A stretch of DNA of 64,000 bases from Geothrix oryzisoli (GTDB taxonomy: Bacteria > Acidobacteriota > Holophagae > Holophagales > Holophagaceae). Location: positions 62,001-126,000 of the forward strand of contig NZ_JAKZLB010000004.1 in NCBI RefSeq assembly GCF_022808865.1, read 5' to 3'. Below the pieces are notes generated by a model that saw nothing but the letters and a program-made list of their open reading frames with translations, was not told the DNA's origin and did not search any database. The position numbers and the translations under genes were made by a program. Below are positions 16,025-23,600 of this stretch, piece after piece. How positions within the stretch are numbered: the stretch's first letter is position 1; every line of letters begins with the position of its first letter.

Positions 16025-16267
16025 ATGCTTTCGATCCGACTTGCTCGCAATGGTGCCAAGAAGCGCCCGTTCTACCACATCGTCGTCTCCGAGAATGACC
16101 GCATCCCCACCGGCCGCGCCGTGGAGGTGCTGGGCTTCGTGAACCCCATCGCCGGTTCCGGCGAAGAGGTCCGCATCGACGCCGAGAAGGCGAAGTCCTG
16201 GCTCCAGAAGGGCGCCCAGCCCTCCAAGACCGTGCTCGATCTGTTCAAGAAGAACCAGATCCTGTAA
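16025..16267 (+). CDS. rpsP: Ribosomal protein bS16
   Basis: The 80-aa protein is a component of the 30S subunit. It shows the invariant S16 opening 'MLSIRLARNGAKKRPFYHIVVSE' in shortened form, then 'GRAVEVLGFVNP' and the 'AKSWLQKGAQPS' helix. The frame is open upstream, but the ATG at 16025 gives the family start and has AGGGAG upstream. A promoter-like pair lies directly before it. Confidence 0.96.
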   Translation: MLSIRLARNGAKKRPFYHIVVSENDRIPTGRAVEVLGFVNPIAGSGEEVRIDAEKAKSWLQKGAQPSKTVLDLFKKNQIL

Positions 16268-16284
16268 TCCGGTTTCCGACGTCC

Positions 16285-16315
16285 GAAAGCCGGGCCCTGG
16301 TCCGGCTTTCTTTGT
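16285..16315 (+). terminator. Hairpin with T-rich tail between rpsP and khpA
   Basis: GAAAGCCGG (16285-16293) pairs with CCGGCTTTC (16302-16310) across an 8-base loop and is followed by TTTGTT. It is probably a partial terminator or processing site that sets rpsP mRNA above the downstream genes. Confidence 0.55.
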
Positions 16316-16328
16316 TCGTGGAGCGACC

Positions 16329-16583
16329 ATGAATCCCGAAGCCTTCCTGCGTGATGTGCTGACCCCCCTGCTGGACCACCCGGAGGCGCTCCGGGTCGAG
16401 ATCAGCGGCGAAGGCAAGAAGCGCGACGTGCTGGTCTTCGCCGATCCCCGGGATCGCGGGCGCATCATCGGCAAGCATGGGCGCATGATCTCGGCGCTCC
16501 GCACCCTCTGCAAGGTGGCCGGCGAGAAGGCCGGCCTGTCGGTGAACCTCGAGCTGGACGACGAGGACGAGCGGGAGGCCTGA
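16329..16583 (+). CDS. khpA: KH-domain RNA-binding protein KhpA
   Basis: This 84-aa protein consists of one KH domain with the GxxG loop 'GRIIGKHG' (44-51). KhpA, usually with KhpB, binds RNAs and affects cell division or sRNA function in Gram-positive bacteria; the gene commonly sits between rpsP and rimM, as here. The acidic tail 'ELDDEDEREA' is short. It is followed after one base by rimM. Confidence 0.9.
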   Translation: MNPEAFLRDVLTPLLDHPEALRVEISGEGKKRDVLVFADPRDRGRIIGKHGRMISALRTLCKVAGEKAGLSVNLELDDEDEREA

Positions 16584-16584
16584 G

Positions 16585-17136
16585 ATGTTGCTGGCGGGTC
16601 ATCTGGCCAAGATCCAGGGACTCAAGGGCGAGTTCCTCTTTCATTCCGTCATGGACGAGCCGGAGCGGCTGGACGGCATGGCCGGTCTGGTGCTGGCCCC
16701 GCCTCAGATGGACCTCGAGCATGGCGAAGCGGCCGCCCCGGCCCGGCCCGTGAAGCTGAGGGGCTTCCGCTGGCACCAGGAGCGGCCCTGCCTCGCCTTC
16801 GCCGAAGTGCCCGACCGCACCGCGGCCGAGGCCCTGAAGGGCTGGGCCCTCTGGATGCCTGAATCGGCAGCGGTCCTGGACGAGGGCGAGAGCTTCCGCC
16901 ACCAGTGGATCGGCTGCGAGGTCTACGTCGGCGGGCGCAAGGTGGGCGAGGTGCTGCGCCTGGATCCCGGACCGGCCGGCTACGACATGGTGGTGATGCG
17001 CGACCTGCGGCCCGGCCGCACGGGCCAGCGGGACATCCCCTACATCAAGGCCTGGTGGACCCTGGACCTGCCGAACCGCCGCCTGGACCTGGATCCCCCG
17101 GAAGGCCTGCTGGACGTGAACCAGGTCGGCGACTGA
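16585..17136 (+). CDS. rimM: 16S rRNA processing protein RimM
   Basis: RimM assists maturation of the 30S head and binds protein S19. The 183-aa protein has the N-terminal beta-barrel ('LAGHLAKIQGLKGEFLFHS') and the C-terminal PRC-barrel ('WIGCEVYVGGRKVGEVLRL', 'IPYIKAWWTLDLPNRRLDLDPPEGLLD'). It lies one base after khpA. The usual next genes, trmD and rplS, are replaced by a DUF4442 gene. Confidence 0.93.
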   Translation: MLLAGHLAKIQGLKGEFLFHSVMDEPERLDGMAGLVLAPPQMDLEHGEAAAPARPVKLRGFRWHQERPCLAFAEVPDRTAAEALKGWALWMPESAAVLDEGESFRHQWIGCEVYVGGRKVGEVLRLDPGPAGYDMVVMRDLRPGRTGQRDIPYIKAWWTLDLPNRRLDLDPPEGLLDVNQVGD

Positions 17137-17146
17137 GAATGAGGGG

Positions 17147-17632
17147 ATGTCCCCAGCCTTCGACCGATTCAAACAGACCTTCGGCATGCGCCTGTTCGGG
17201 TGGCTGAAGATCCCCCTCCTGGCCTCCGTGCATCCCAGCGTGGTCGAGCTGACGGAGGCCCGCTGCGTGGTGCGGATTCCGCTCCGGCGCTGGACGAAGA
17301 ACCACCTGGGCTCCATGTACTTCGGCGCCCTGGCCATCGGTGCGGACTGCGCCGGGGGGCTGCTCGCCATGGACCAGATCAAGCGCTCCGGGCAGCCGGT
17401 CTCCCTGGTCTTCAAGGCCTTCCAGGCCACCTTCCTGAAGCGCCCCGAGTCCGACGTCTACTTCATCTGCGAGGAAGGCGCCGCCATCCGCGACCAGGTG
17501 CGCCGCACGCTGGCCTCCGAGGAGCGCATCACCGAACCCATGCACATCCAGGCGGCCGTGAAGCTGCCGGACGGCTCCTTCGAGCCCGTGGCGGAGTTCA
17601 CGCTGGAGCTGAGCCTCAAGCGGAAGGCCTAG
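17147..17632 (+). CDS. DUF4442 hotdog-fold protein
   Basis: The 161-aa protein fits DUF4442, a family of hotdog-fold proteins related to PaaI-type acyl-CoA thioesterases. It shows the hotdog pattern 'RRWTKNHLGSMYFGALAIGADCAGGLLA' (about 47-75) and later 'FKAFQATFLKRPESDVYF'. The substrate is unknown. It starts 10 bases after rimM and is probably the last gene of that transcript. A second member is found at 24596-25057 with similar length and the same core, so the two are paralogues. Confidence 0.75.
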   Translation: MSPAFDRFKQTFGMRLFGWLKIPLLASVHPSVVELTEARCVVRIPLRRWTKNHLGSMYFGALAIGADCAGGLLAMDQIKRSGQPVSLVFKAFQATFLKRPESDVYFICEEGAAIRDQVRRTLASEERITEPMHIQAAVKLPDGSFEPVAEFTLELSLKRKA

Positions 17633-17635
17633 ACT

Positions 17636-18244
17636 TCAGGCCGCCCGCAGCTGGATCACGAACTTCTGGATGCCGGCCAGCAGCATCTCGATGGCCATGG
17701 CGGTGAGCACCAGGCCCATGAGCCGCTCGAAAGCGAGGGTGACCTTCTCGCCCAGGAAGGCGGCGATCTTCTCGGCGAACCCGAGCACCACCGCCGAGAT
17801 GGCCATGGCCACCGTCAGGGCGCCCAGCCACTCCCAGAGCCGCTGCGGCTCCCGGCTCACCAGCAGCAGGACGGTGGCGATGGCCGAAGGCCCGGCGATG
17901 AAGGGGATGGCCAGGGGCACGAGGAAGGGCTCCCCGTGGACGGGCAGGTCCGTCGGCCCCTCGGCGTGGGGGAAGACCATCTTCAGGGCGATGAGGAAGA
18001 GGATCACCCCGCCGGCAATGCCGAGGGAGGTGTCCGTGAGGTGCATGAGGCGCAGTACCTTCTGCCCGAAGAGGGCGAAGAAGAGCAGGATGGCGAACGC
18101 GAAGACCACCTCGCGCACGATGATCCGCTGGCGCCGGGCCGGGTCCACCTGGCGCAGCAGCCCGATGAAGACCGGGATGTTGCCCAGGGGATCCGTCACC
18201 AGCACCAGCAGGATGATCGCCGAAACGAACGAGGACGAGTCCAT
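17636..18244 (-). CDS. MarC-family integral membrane protein
   Basis: The 202-aa protein has six hydrophobic segments and the MarC signature near the start ('LLVLVTDPLGNIPVFIGLLR') and middle ('VPLAIPFIAGPSAIATVLLL'). MarC/UPF0056 proteins sit in the inner membrane; their substrate is not known, and the early link to multiple antibiotic resistance has not held up. It is five bases downstream of sppA on the same strand, so the two form an operon. It ends three bases from the convergent DUF4442 gene with no clear terminator between. Confidence 0.9.
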   Translation of the reverse strand: MDSSSFVSAIILLVLVTDPLGNIPVFIGLLRQVDPARRQRIIVREVVFAFAILLFFALFGQKVLRLMHLTDTSLGIAGGVILFLIALKMVFPHAEGPTDLPVHGEPFLVPLAIPFIAGPSAIATVLLLVSREPQRLWEWLGALTVAMAISAVVLGFAEKIAAFLGEKVTLAFERLMGLVLTAMAIEMLLAGIQKFVIQLRAA

Positions 18245-18249
18245 GCGGG

Positions 18250-20022
18250 CTATTTCAGGTCGAGCTCGTAGGGCAGCCGGGCGTAGATGCCCTGGGGATC
18301 GTTCAGGGAGGTGAGCAGGTCCAGCTGGCGTCGGAAGGAGTCCACCAGGCCATCCACCGCGCCGCGCTTGGCCAGCTTCCGGGGCTTCCCGCCCAGGTTC
18401 CTCAGCAGCTCCTTGAGGGTGTCCGGCTCCCGTTCCGGCCCTACCACCTGGTAGTCCGTGCCCGCCTTGATCCGCCCTGCGGCGTAGGTCACCGCCGCAT
18501 CGAGGCCCCCGAGTTCGTCCACCAGCCCGAGCTTTACGGCTTCCTGTCCGGACCAGACCCGGCCCTGCGCGATCTCGTGGACCGCCTCCTTCTTCATCTT
18601 CCGGCTGTCGGCCACCTTGGCGACGAACTGATCGTAGATGTGATCCACCAGCCCCTGGATGCGGGCCAGCTCCAGGTCGTTCTTGGGCCGGGCCAGGGTC
18701 ATGGGATTGGCCAGCTTCGCCGTCTGCACGCTGTCCCAGGTGATGCCGTGATCATTGGCCAGCTTCTTCACATTGGGCAGCAGGCCGAAGACCCCGATGG
18801 AGCCCGTGATGGTGCTGGGCTCCGCAAAGATGCGGTCGCCGTAGGTGCTGATCCAGTAGCCGCCCGAGGCCGCCAGGTGCCCCATGGAGACCACCATGGG
18901 CTTCGCCTTCTTCGTCAGGATGACCTCGCGCTGGATGAGCTCCGAGGCCGCCGCGCTGCCGCCGGGGCTGTTCACGCGGAGGACCACCGCCTTGATGCGG
19001 TCGTCCAGGCGCAGCTGCCGCAGTTCGCGACTCAGGCGTTCGCCACCCACCTGGCTGGCCTTGCCTTCACCATCCACGATCTCGCCCTCGGCGACGACCA
19101 CGGCGATGCGGGTCTTCCCGAGCTTCGCCTCGCCGGGGATGCCGGCGTAGGTGGCCAGCGTGATCTGGGGGAAATCCTTGTCCTTGGGCTGCTTGCCCGC
19201 CAGCTTCTTGAGTTCGTCGAGGACCTCGTCGTAGGGGGCGATGCGGTCCACGAGACCCAGCTTCTTCGCGTCCTCGGCTTCCACGAGCCCCTTTTCATCC
19301 GCGATCGTCTGCAGGTCCGCCGGGGTCTTCTTCCGATCCTTGGCGACGGTCTCCTTCCACTCGCCCCAGATGTCGTCCAGCAGCTTCTGCACCTGCTCGC
19401 GGTTGGGCTCGCTCATGCGGTCTGTGATGAAGGGCTCCACCGCGCTCTTGTACTTGCCCACGCGGGTGACCTGCACCTCCACGCCGTACTTCTTGAAGGC
19501 CTCGCCGAAGAACATCGGCTCGCTGGCCAGTCCATTCACTTCCATCTCACCGAAGGGGTTGATGAACACCGTGGTGGCCCCGGCGGCCAGGTAGTAGTCC
19601 CGCTTGGCCCAGCCCAGGTTGTAGGCCAGCACGGGCTTCCGGGTCTTGAACCGCTGGATGGCCTCCCGCAGCTCCCGCAGCTGGGCCGGGCCCGCACCCT
19701 GGAGGCTGCCCGTGAGGAACAGGGCCGTGATGCGACCATCGGCAGCCGCCCGGTCCAAGGCCTCGATGGCCGCGGGGAGGGACTGGGTGTGGGTCCCGCC
19801 GCCGCCCAGGGCCTCGCTGAGGGCCTCGCTGGGCTCGGGATCGCGATCCGCATCCGACAGGCTGGTCCCCAGGTCGAAGACCAGAACGGCCTTGCCCGGC
19901 ACGGTCGGCTTGCCGGACGAGCCGATGGCCGCCAGCACCCCGAAGAACAGCACGAGGGCCAACCCGCCGGTCACCAGCAGGGCCAGCAGCGTGGCGAAGA
20001 AGCTCTTGAAGAAATCCTTCAT
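18250..20022 (-). CDS. sppA: Signal peptide peptidase SppA, 67K type
   Basis: SppA is a membrane serine protease that clears cleaved signal peptides. The 590-aa length matches the long, two-domain form. A single membrane anchor lies at residues 10-33. The general base lysine is in 'VGKYKSAVEPF' (K192) and the nucleophile serine in 'MGHLAASGGYW' (S386), the spacing known from the E. coli enzyme, where the dyad is split between two halves. 'NSPGGSAAASE' precedes the serine. A GGAG box lies before the ATG. Confidence 0.93.
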   Translation of the reverse strand: MKDFFKSFFATLLALLVTGGLALVLFFGVLAAIGSSGKPTVPGKAVLVFDLGTSLSDADRDPEPSEALSEALGGGGTHTQSLPAAIEALDRAAADGRITALFLTGSLQGAGPAQLRELREAIQRFKTRKPVLAYNLGWAKRDYYLAAGATTVFINPFGEMEVNGLASEPMFFGEAFKKYGVEVQVTRVGKYKSAVEPFITDRMSEPNREQVQKLLDDIWGEWKETVAKDRKKTPADLQTIADEKGLVEAEDAKKLGLVDRIAPYDEVLDELKKLAGKQPKDKDFPQITLATYAGIPGEAKLGKTRIAVVVAEGEIVDGEGKASQVGGERLSRELRQLRLDDRIKAVVLRVNSPGGSAAASELIQREVILTKKAKPMVVSMGHLAASGGYWISTYGDRIFAEPSTITGSIGVFGLLPNVKKLANDHGITWDSVQTAKLANPMTLARPKNDLELARIQGLVDHIYDQFVAKVADSRKMKKEAVHEIAQGRVWSGQEAVKLGLVDELGGLDAAVTYAAGRIKAGTDYQVVGPEREPDTLKELLRNLGGKPRKLAKRGAVDGLVDSFRRQLDLLTSLNDPQGIYARLPYELDLK

Positions 20023-20058
20023 GACGGCTCCAGAAAGACGGTTCAGGATCGCATACCT

Positions 20059-20607
20059 CTAAGGCTGCGGGCGGAGTCGCGCCACCAGGGCCAGGAATCC
20101 ATCCAGAGTCTTCTTCACCGAGGCGGCGGTGCGGGGCTCGGTCGGCGCCCCGCACTCATCAAGCTGCTGGTCCGCGTGAGGCACCGTGATCGCGGCGGGA
20201 TAGGCGAGCGCGCCCATGTTCGCCAGGGTCGCCCGCCAGGCCACCAGGCCACGGGCGCCGCCGAAGGCGCCGGGACTCGCCGCGCACAGCAGCACCGGCA
20301 GCCCCTGCCAGGGACTGGGCCCCATGGTGCTGAGCCAGTCCACGGCGTTCTTCAGGTGGCCCGGAATGCCCGCGTTGTATTCGGGCGACACGATCAGGAG
20401 GCCCTCCGCCGCCTGGAGGGCGGCGTGAAGGGCCCGGGCCTCCGGCGACGGGGCGGCCCCATCCTCATAGAGCGGCAGGCGCAGGGCGGCCCCCGTGAAG
20501 GCGGCCACCTCCTGGCCCCGCCCTTCCAGTTCGGCCGCGAGGTGGCCCAGCAGCCGGGCGTTCAGGGAATCCGGGCGGAGACTCCCGCCCATCAAGGCCA
20601 TGCGCAT
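20059..20607 (-). CDS. NADPH-dependent FMN reductase-family flavoprotein
   Basis: The 182-aa protein is a flavodoxin-like NAD(P)H:FMN/quinone reductase. It opens with the phosphate-binding loop 'GGSLRPDSLNARLL', followed by 'LLIVSPEYNAGIPGHLKNAVDWLS', the family FMN-ring contact. It has a strong GAGGAGGAG ribosome-binding site. The gene is divergent from the bacilliredoxin gene, which could imply a shared redox role, but this is inference. The electron acceptor cannot be told from sequence. Confidence 0.88.
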   Translation of the reverse strand: MRMALMGGSLRPDSLNARLLGHLAAELEGRGQEVAAFTGAALRLPLYEDGAAPSPEARALHAALQAAEGLLIVSPEYNAGIPGHLKNAVDWLSTMGPSPWQGLPVLLCAASPGAFGGARGLVAWRATLANMGALAYPAAITVPHADQQLDECGAPTEPRTAASVKKTLDGFLALVARLRPQP

Positions 20608-20637
20608 GGCTCCTCCTCGTCGGCCTGAATTGTGACC

Positions 20638-20666
20638 TGGATCAATCTTTACTTAATCGGTAAACT
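20638..20666 (+). promoter_or_regulatory. Promoter-like TGGATC-N17-TAAACT with overlapping TTTAC-N7-GTAAA dyad
   Basis: TGGATC (20638-20643) and TAAACT (20661-20666) are 17 bases apart, 21 bases before the bacilliredoxin GTG. A 5-bp dyad TTTAC (20648-20652) / GTAAA (20660-20664) overlaps the -10 box. The 10-mer GGTAAACTTT (20659-20668) recurs before the Nfu gene at 48562. Confidence 0.45.
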
Positions 20667-20687
20667 TTAAGACCCGAGGAGGAAGTC

Positions 20688-21116
20688 GTGTCGAACTATC
20701 CGGAATACATGGTCGCCCCGATGCGTGAGGAACTGGTCCGGGAAGGCTTCCAGCAGCTCCTGACCCCGGCGCAGGTGGACGAGGCCCTCCAGCGCCCCGG
20801 CACCACCCTGCTGGTGGTGAACAGCGTCTGCGGCTGCGCCGCGGCGGGCGCGCGACCGGGTGTCACCGAGGCCCTGCGGTCCCAGAACCTGCGCTTCGAC
20901 CATCTGGTGACCGTCTTCGCCGGCATGGAGAAGGACGCCACCGCGCAGGCCCGGGAGTACTTCGAGGGCGCCATGCCCACCAGCCCCCAGGCCGCCATCT
21001 TCAAGGACGGCCAGCTGGTCCACCTCATGCAGCGCCAGGATTTCCTGGCCCACAGCCCCGAAGAGATCGCCGCCACGCTCACGGCGGCCTATCGCCAGAC
21101 CGTGGCCGCAGGCTGA
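20688..21116 (+). CDS. Bacilliredoxin (BrxA/BrxB, YphP/YqiW family)
   Basis: The 142-aa protein belongs to the thioredoxin-fold YphP/YqiW family with the CGC redox motif ('VNSVCGCAAAGARPG', C48 and C50). In Bacillus these enzymes remove bacillithiol from proteins. Whether this organism makes bacillithiol cannot be judged from the window. It starts with GTG and has the strong ribosome-binding site GAGGAGGAA. It sits next to a divergent flavin reductase. Confidence 0.88.
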   Translation: MSNYPEYMVAPMREELVREGFQQLLTPAQVDEALQRPGTTLLVVNSVCGCAAAGARPGVTEALRSQNLRFDHLVTVFAGMEKDATAQAREYFEGAMPTSPQAAIFKDGQLVHLMQRQDFLAHSPEEIAATLTAAYRQTVAAG

Positions 21117-21162
21117 AGGAAGCCCCCGTGGACTTGAAGTAGGCTGGGTGTCGGAGAACCCG

Positions 21163-22281
21163 ATGCCCAAGCCTCTGTCCCACTTCAGGATCGTGGATCT
21201 GTCCTGCGTGCTCGCAGGGCCCTTCTCGACCCAGCTGCTGGCGGATTTCGGCGCCGAGGTGCAGAAGCTGGAGCCGCCCGAGGGCGACCCCACCCGCGGC
21301 TGGGGGCCCCCCTTCGAGGACGGGGACCTCGGCGAAAGCGCCTATTTCCGCTGCGCCAACCGGGGCAAGCGGAGCCGCGCCATCGATCTGCACACGGAGG
21401 AAGGCCGGGCCGATCTCTTCGAGCTGCTGAAGGACGCGGATGTCCTGGTGGAGAACTTCCGCGCCGATTCCGCCGATCGCCTGGGCCTGGGCTGGAAGCG
21501 GCTCCACGCGAAGTTCCCCAAGCTCATCCTGGCCTCCGTGCGGGGGTTCGCCTCGGACGTCACGGCCTCCCGCCGGGCCGGCTACGACTTCATCATCCAG
21601 GCGGAGAGCGGCTGGATGGCCATCAGTGGCGAACCCGAAGGCCGTCCCATGAAGATGGGCGTGGCCCTGGTGGACGTGCTGGCAGGCCTCTACTGCGCCA
21701 ATGGCATCCAGGCCGCCCTGCTCCATCGGGAGCGCACCGGCGAGGCCATGCACATCGAGGTGCCCCTCATGGAGGCGGCCCTGGCAGGCCTGGTGAACGT
21801 CGCCGCCGGCGCCCTCATGACCGGCAAGCCGCCCCGGCGCTGGGGCAACGCCCATCCCCAGATCGTGCCCTATCAATCCTTCGGCTGCACGGATGGGGAG
21901 GTGGCCATCGCCGTGGGCAGCGACCGCCAGTTCGAGGTGCTGGCCATGTGGCTGGACCTGGACCTGGAGGTCCGTCCCGAGTGGCGGAAGAACCGGGGCC
22001 GCGTGAGGGATCGCGAGGAGCTGGTCGCCCTCATCGAGGTCCGCACCCAGGCCAGCACGGTCGACGAGGTCCTCGCCTTCTGCGAAGCCAACGCCATCCC
22101 CGCCAGCCGGGTGCGGAGCGTCGATGACGTGCTGTTCCGCCACGGCGGCGAGCTCCACAACCTCCTCCAGCCCCTGTTCGAACCCGAAACCAACGAGATG
22201 ATCCCCACCCTGGCCACCCCCCTCCTGCTCAACGGCGAGCGCCCCTGCGCGCCCCTTCCCCCGCCCCGCTGGAACCCGTGA
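21163..22281 (+). CDS. Class III CoA-transferase (CaiB/BaiF family)
   Basis: The 372-aa protein moves CoA between carboxylic acids (formyl-CoA, carnitine or similar substrates). The N-terminal Rossmann part opens 'RIVDLSCVLAGPFSTQLLADFGAEVQKLEPP'-like and is typical of the family. The aspartate nucleophile is D171 in 'MKMGVALVDVLAG', matching Asp169 of formyl-CoA transferase. The substrate is unknown. I chose the ATG at 21163 because GGAG lies 7 bases upstream; a GTG at 21148 in frame is possible. Its stop overlaps the next start (GTGA). Confidence 0.88.
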   Translation: MPKPLSHFRIVDLSCVLAGPFSTQLLADFGAEVQKLEPPEGDPTRGWGPPFEDGDLGESAYFRCANRGKRSRAIDLHTEEGRADLFELLKDADVLVENFRADSADRLGLGWKRLHAKFPKLILASVRGFASDVTASRRAGYDFIIQAESGWMAISGEPEGRPMKMGVALVDVLAGLYCANGIQAALLHRERTGEAMHIEVPLMEAALAGLVNVAAGALMTGKPPRRWGNAHPQIVPYQSFGCTDGEVAIAVGSDRQFEVLAMWLDLDLEVRPEWRKNRGRVRDREELVALIEVRTQASTVDEVLAFCEANAIPASRVRSVDDVLFRHGGELHNLLQPLFEPETNEMIPTLATPLLLNGERPCAPLPPPRWNP

Positions 22282-22685
22282 GCTCCGATCGCCGCCGCGC
22301 CCCGCGCCTGGTGCCTCTGGGCGCCCGCCTGCCGGACCAGAAGGCCCTGGCCCGCCTGAACCGGGCCTGGGCCTTCCTCGTCGGCCCCGCCCTGGCGGAC
22401 CGCACCCGCCCCCTGCGTGTGGAGCGGAGCGTGCTCGTCATGGGCTGCTGGGAGCTGACCCGCATCGGTCCCCTTCGCGAAGCCGTCGCCGCCGTGTGGC
22501 CCCAGATCCGGGACCGCATCCACCGGGCCCTGGGCCTCAGCTTGACCGGCCTCCAGGTCGTGCCCTGCGATCCCCCGGCGGAATCCCCCACCGAACCCCA
22601 GGATCCCGATCCCCTCCGCCGCGCCCTGCGTCTCCTCGAAGCCCGCCGCAAAGAGCGCATCCGCCTCGGTCTGGAGAAGGAATAG
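22278..22685 (+). CDS. DciA-like (DUF721) protein
   Basis: The 135-aa protein has the DUF721 pattern 'LNRAWAFLVGPALADRTRPLRVERSVLVMGCWELTRIGPLREAV' in the N-terminal 85 residues, with the conserved tryptophans. A charged linker and a basic C-terminal helix follow. DciA is the ancestral loader of the replicative helicase DnaB in bacteria lacking DnaC/DnaI. The helicase-loader role is known for some members only, so here it is an inference. It starts with GTG overlapping the CoA-transferase stop by four bases. Confidence 0.7.
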   Translation: MSSDRRRAPRLVPLGARLPDQKALARLNRAWAFLVGPALADRTRPLRVERSVLVMGCWELTRIGPLREAVAAVWPQIRDRIHRALGLSLTGLQVVPCDPPAESPTEPQDPDPLRRALRLLEARRKERIRLGLEKE

Positions 22686-22693
22686 CGCCAGAC

Positions 22694-22722
22694 TGGACGC
22701 CCCCGCCCGTTTCCAGTAAAGT
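22694..22722 (+). promoter_or_regulatory. tRNA-Pro promoter TGGACG-N17-TAAAGT
   Basis: TGGACG (22694-22699) and TAAAGT (22717-22722) are separated by 17 bases, just before the tRNA 5' end at 22734. Both hexamers match the sigma-70 consensus at four of six positions. Confidence 0.5.
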
Positions 22723-22732
22723 CAAACCTTCG

Positions 22733-22840
<108 letters not shown>

Positions 22841-22850
<10 letters not shown>

Positions 22851-22877
22851 AAAAGACGATGATTCGAACCTCCGAGT
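22841..22877 (-). repeat. Inverted partial copy of the tRNA-Pro T-arm and 3' end
   Basis: On the minus strand this reads CGGAGGTTCGAATC, ten divergent bases, then CCCGACCAACAAG. The first 14 and last 13 bases equal the T-arm start and the 3' end plus flank of tRNA-Pro. There is no anticodon arm, so this is a fragment and not a tRNA gene. Confidence 0.7.
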
Positions 22878-22976
22878 GGGACCGCCCGAGGCGTGCCTCT
22901 CCACCTGACGCATCCTCCGCGGGAGGATGCTCCCACTCGCTTCGCTCGCGGAGGTGGAGCCTCTGTGGCGCCACAG
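22874..22976. repeat. Nested and crossing inverted repeats
   Basis: GAGTGGGA (22874-22881) pairs with TCCCACTC (22931-22938), and CTCCACCT (22899-22906) with AGGTGGAG (22952-22959); these two pairings cross. GCATCCTCC-GCG-GGAGGATGC (22910-22930) lies inside, and the palindrome CTGTGGCGCCACAG (22963-22976) follows. Confidence 0.6.
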
Positions 22977-23240
22977 AAAGACCGGCACACGGCGAAGCCG
23001 GGTGCGTTCGAATCCGCGCCCGGGTGGATCGAGCCCTCAGAAAGGTCGGCGGGCCCAACTCCGGCAGAGCAACCTCAACCGATCCCCCGCAAATGGATAT
23101 CGCTCCAAATGCGGGCCTAGCCCTGTCGTGGTCAGACCACGGGGAACCGCGGGGATCCAGGCGTGGCTTTCGTGATGAACGGCGCCCCTGCCGGCACGAT
23201 ACAATGGCAGGTTCCGCCCGCCGGGCGGGGAGCCCACCCG

Positions 23241-23567
23241 ATGAGCGACGCCTGCACCATCATGACCACCTGTGGCAGCGAGGAGACAGCCCTGACCATC
23301 GCCGCCGCCCTGGTGGATCAGGCCTACGCCGCCTGCGTGAACATCGTCCCCAGCATCAAGAGCTACTACTACTTCAAAGGCGAGACCCATCTCGATGAAG
23401 AGGTCATGCTCATCATCAAGACCACCCGGGAGCTCTTCCCGCAGGTGTCGGAAGTGATCAGCGACCTGCACACCTACGAAGTCCCCGAGATTCTGATGTT
23501 TCCCGTCGAGGCTGGATCCGAGGGCTTCCTCGACTGGATCCACCAGAGCGTGAACCGGCTCGCCTGA
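23241..23567 (+). CDS. cutA: CutA-type divalent cation tolerance protein
   Basis: CutA is a small, very stable trimeric protein related to PII; it was linked to copper tolerance in E. coli, but its role is still unclear. The 108-aa sequence shows 'AALVDQAYAACVNIVPSIKSYYYFKGE', 'EEVMLIIKTT' and 'HTYEVPEILMFPVEAGSEGFLDWI', all typical. The frame is open upstream, but the ATG at 23241 gives the family start and GGGGAG lies before it. Confidence 0.93.
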   Translation: MSDACTIMTTCGSEETALTIAAALVDQAYAACVNIVPSIKSYYYFKGETHLDEEVMLIIKTTRELFPQVSEVISDLHTYEVPEILMFPVEAGSEGFLDWIHQSVNRLA

Positions 23568-23600
23568 CCCTGCTTCGATCAGCCCCCCCGGGAGTCCCCC

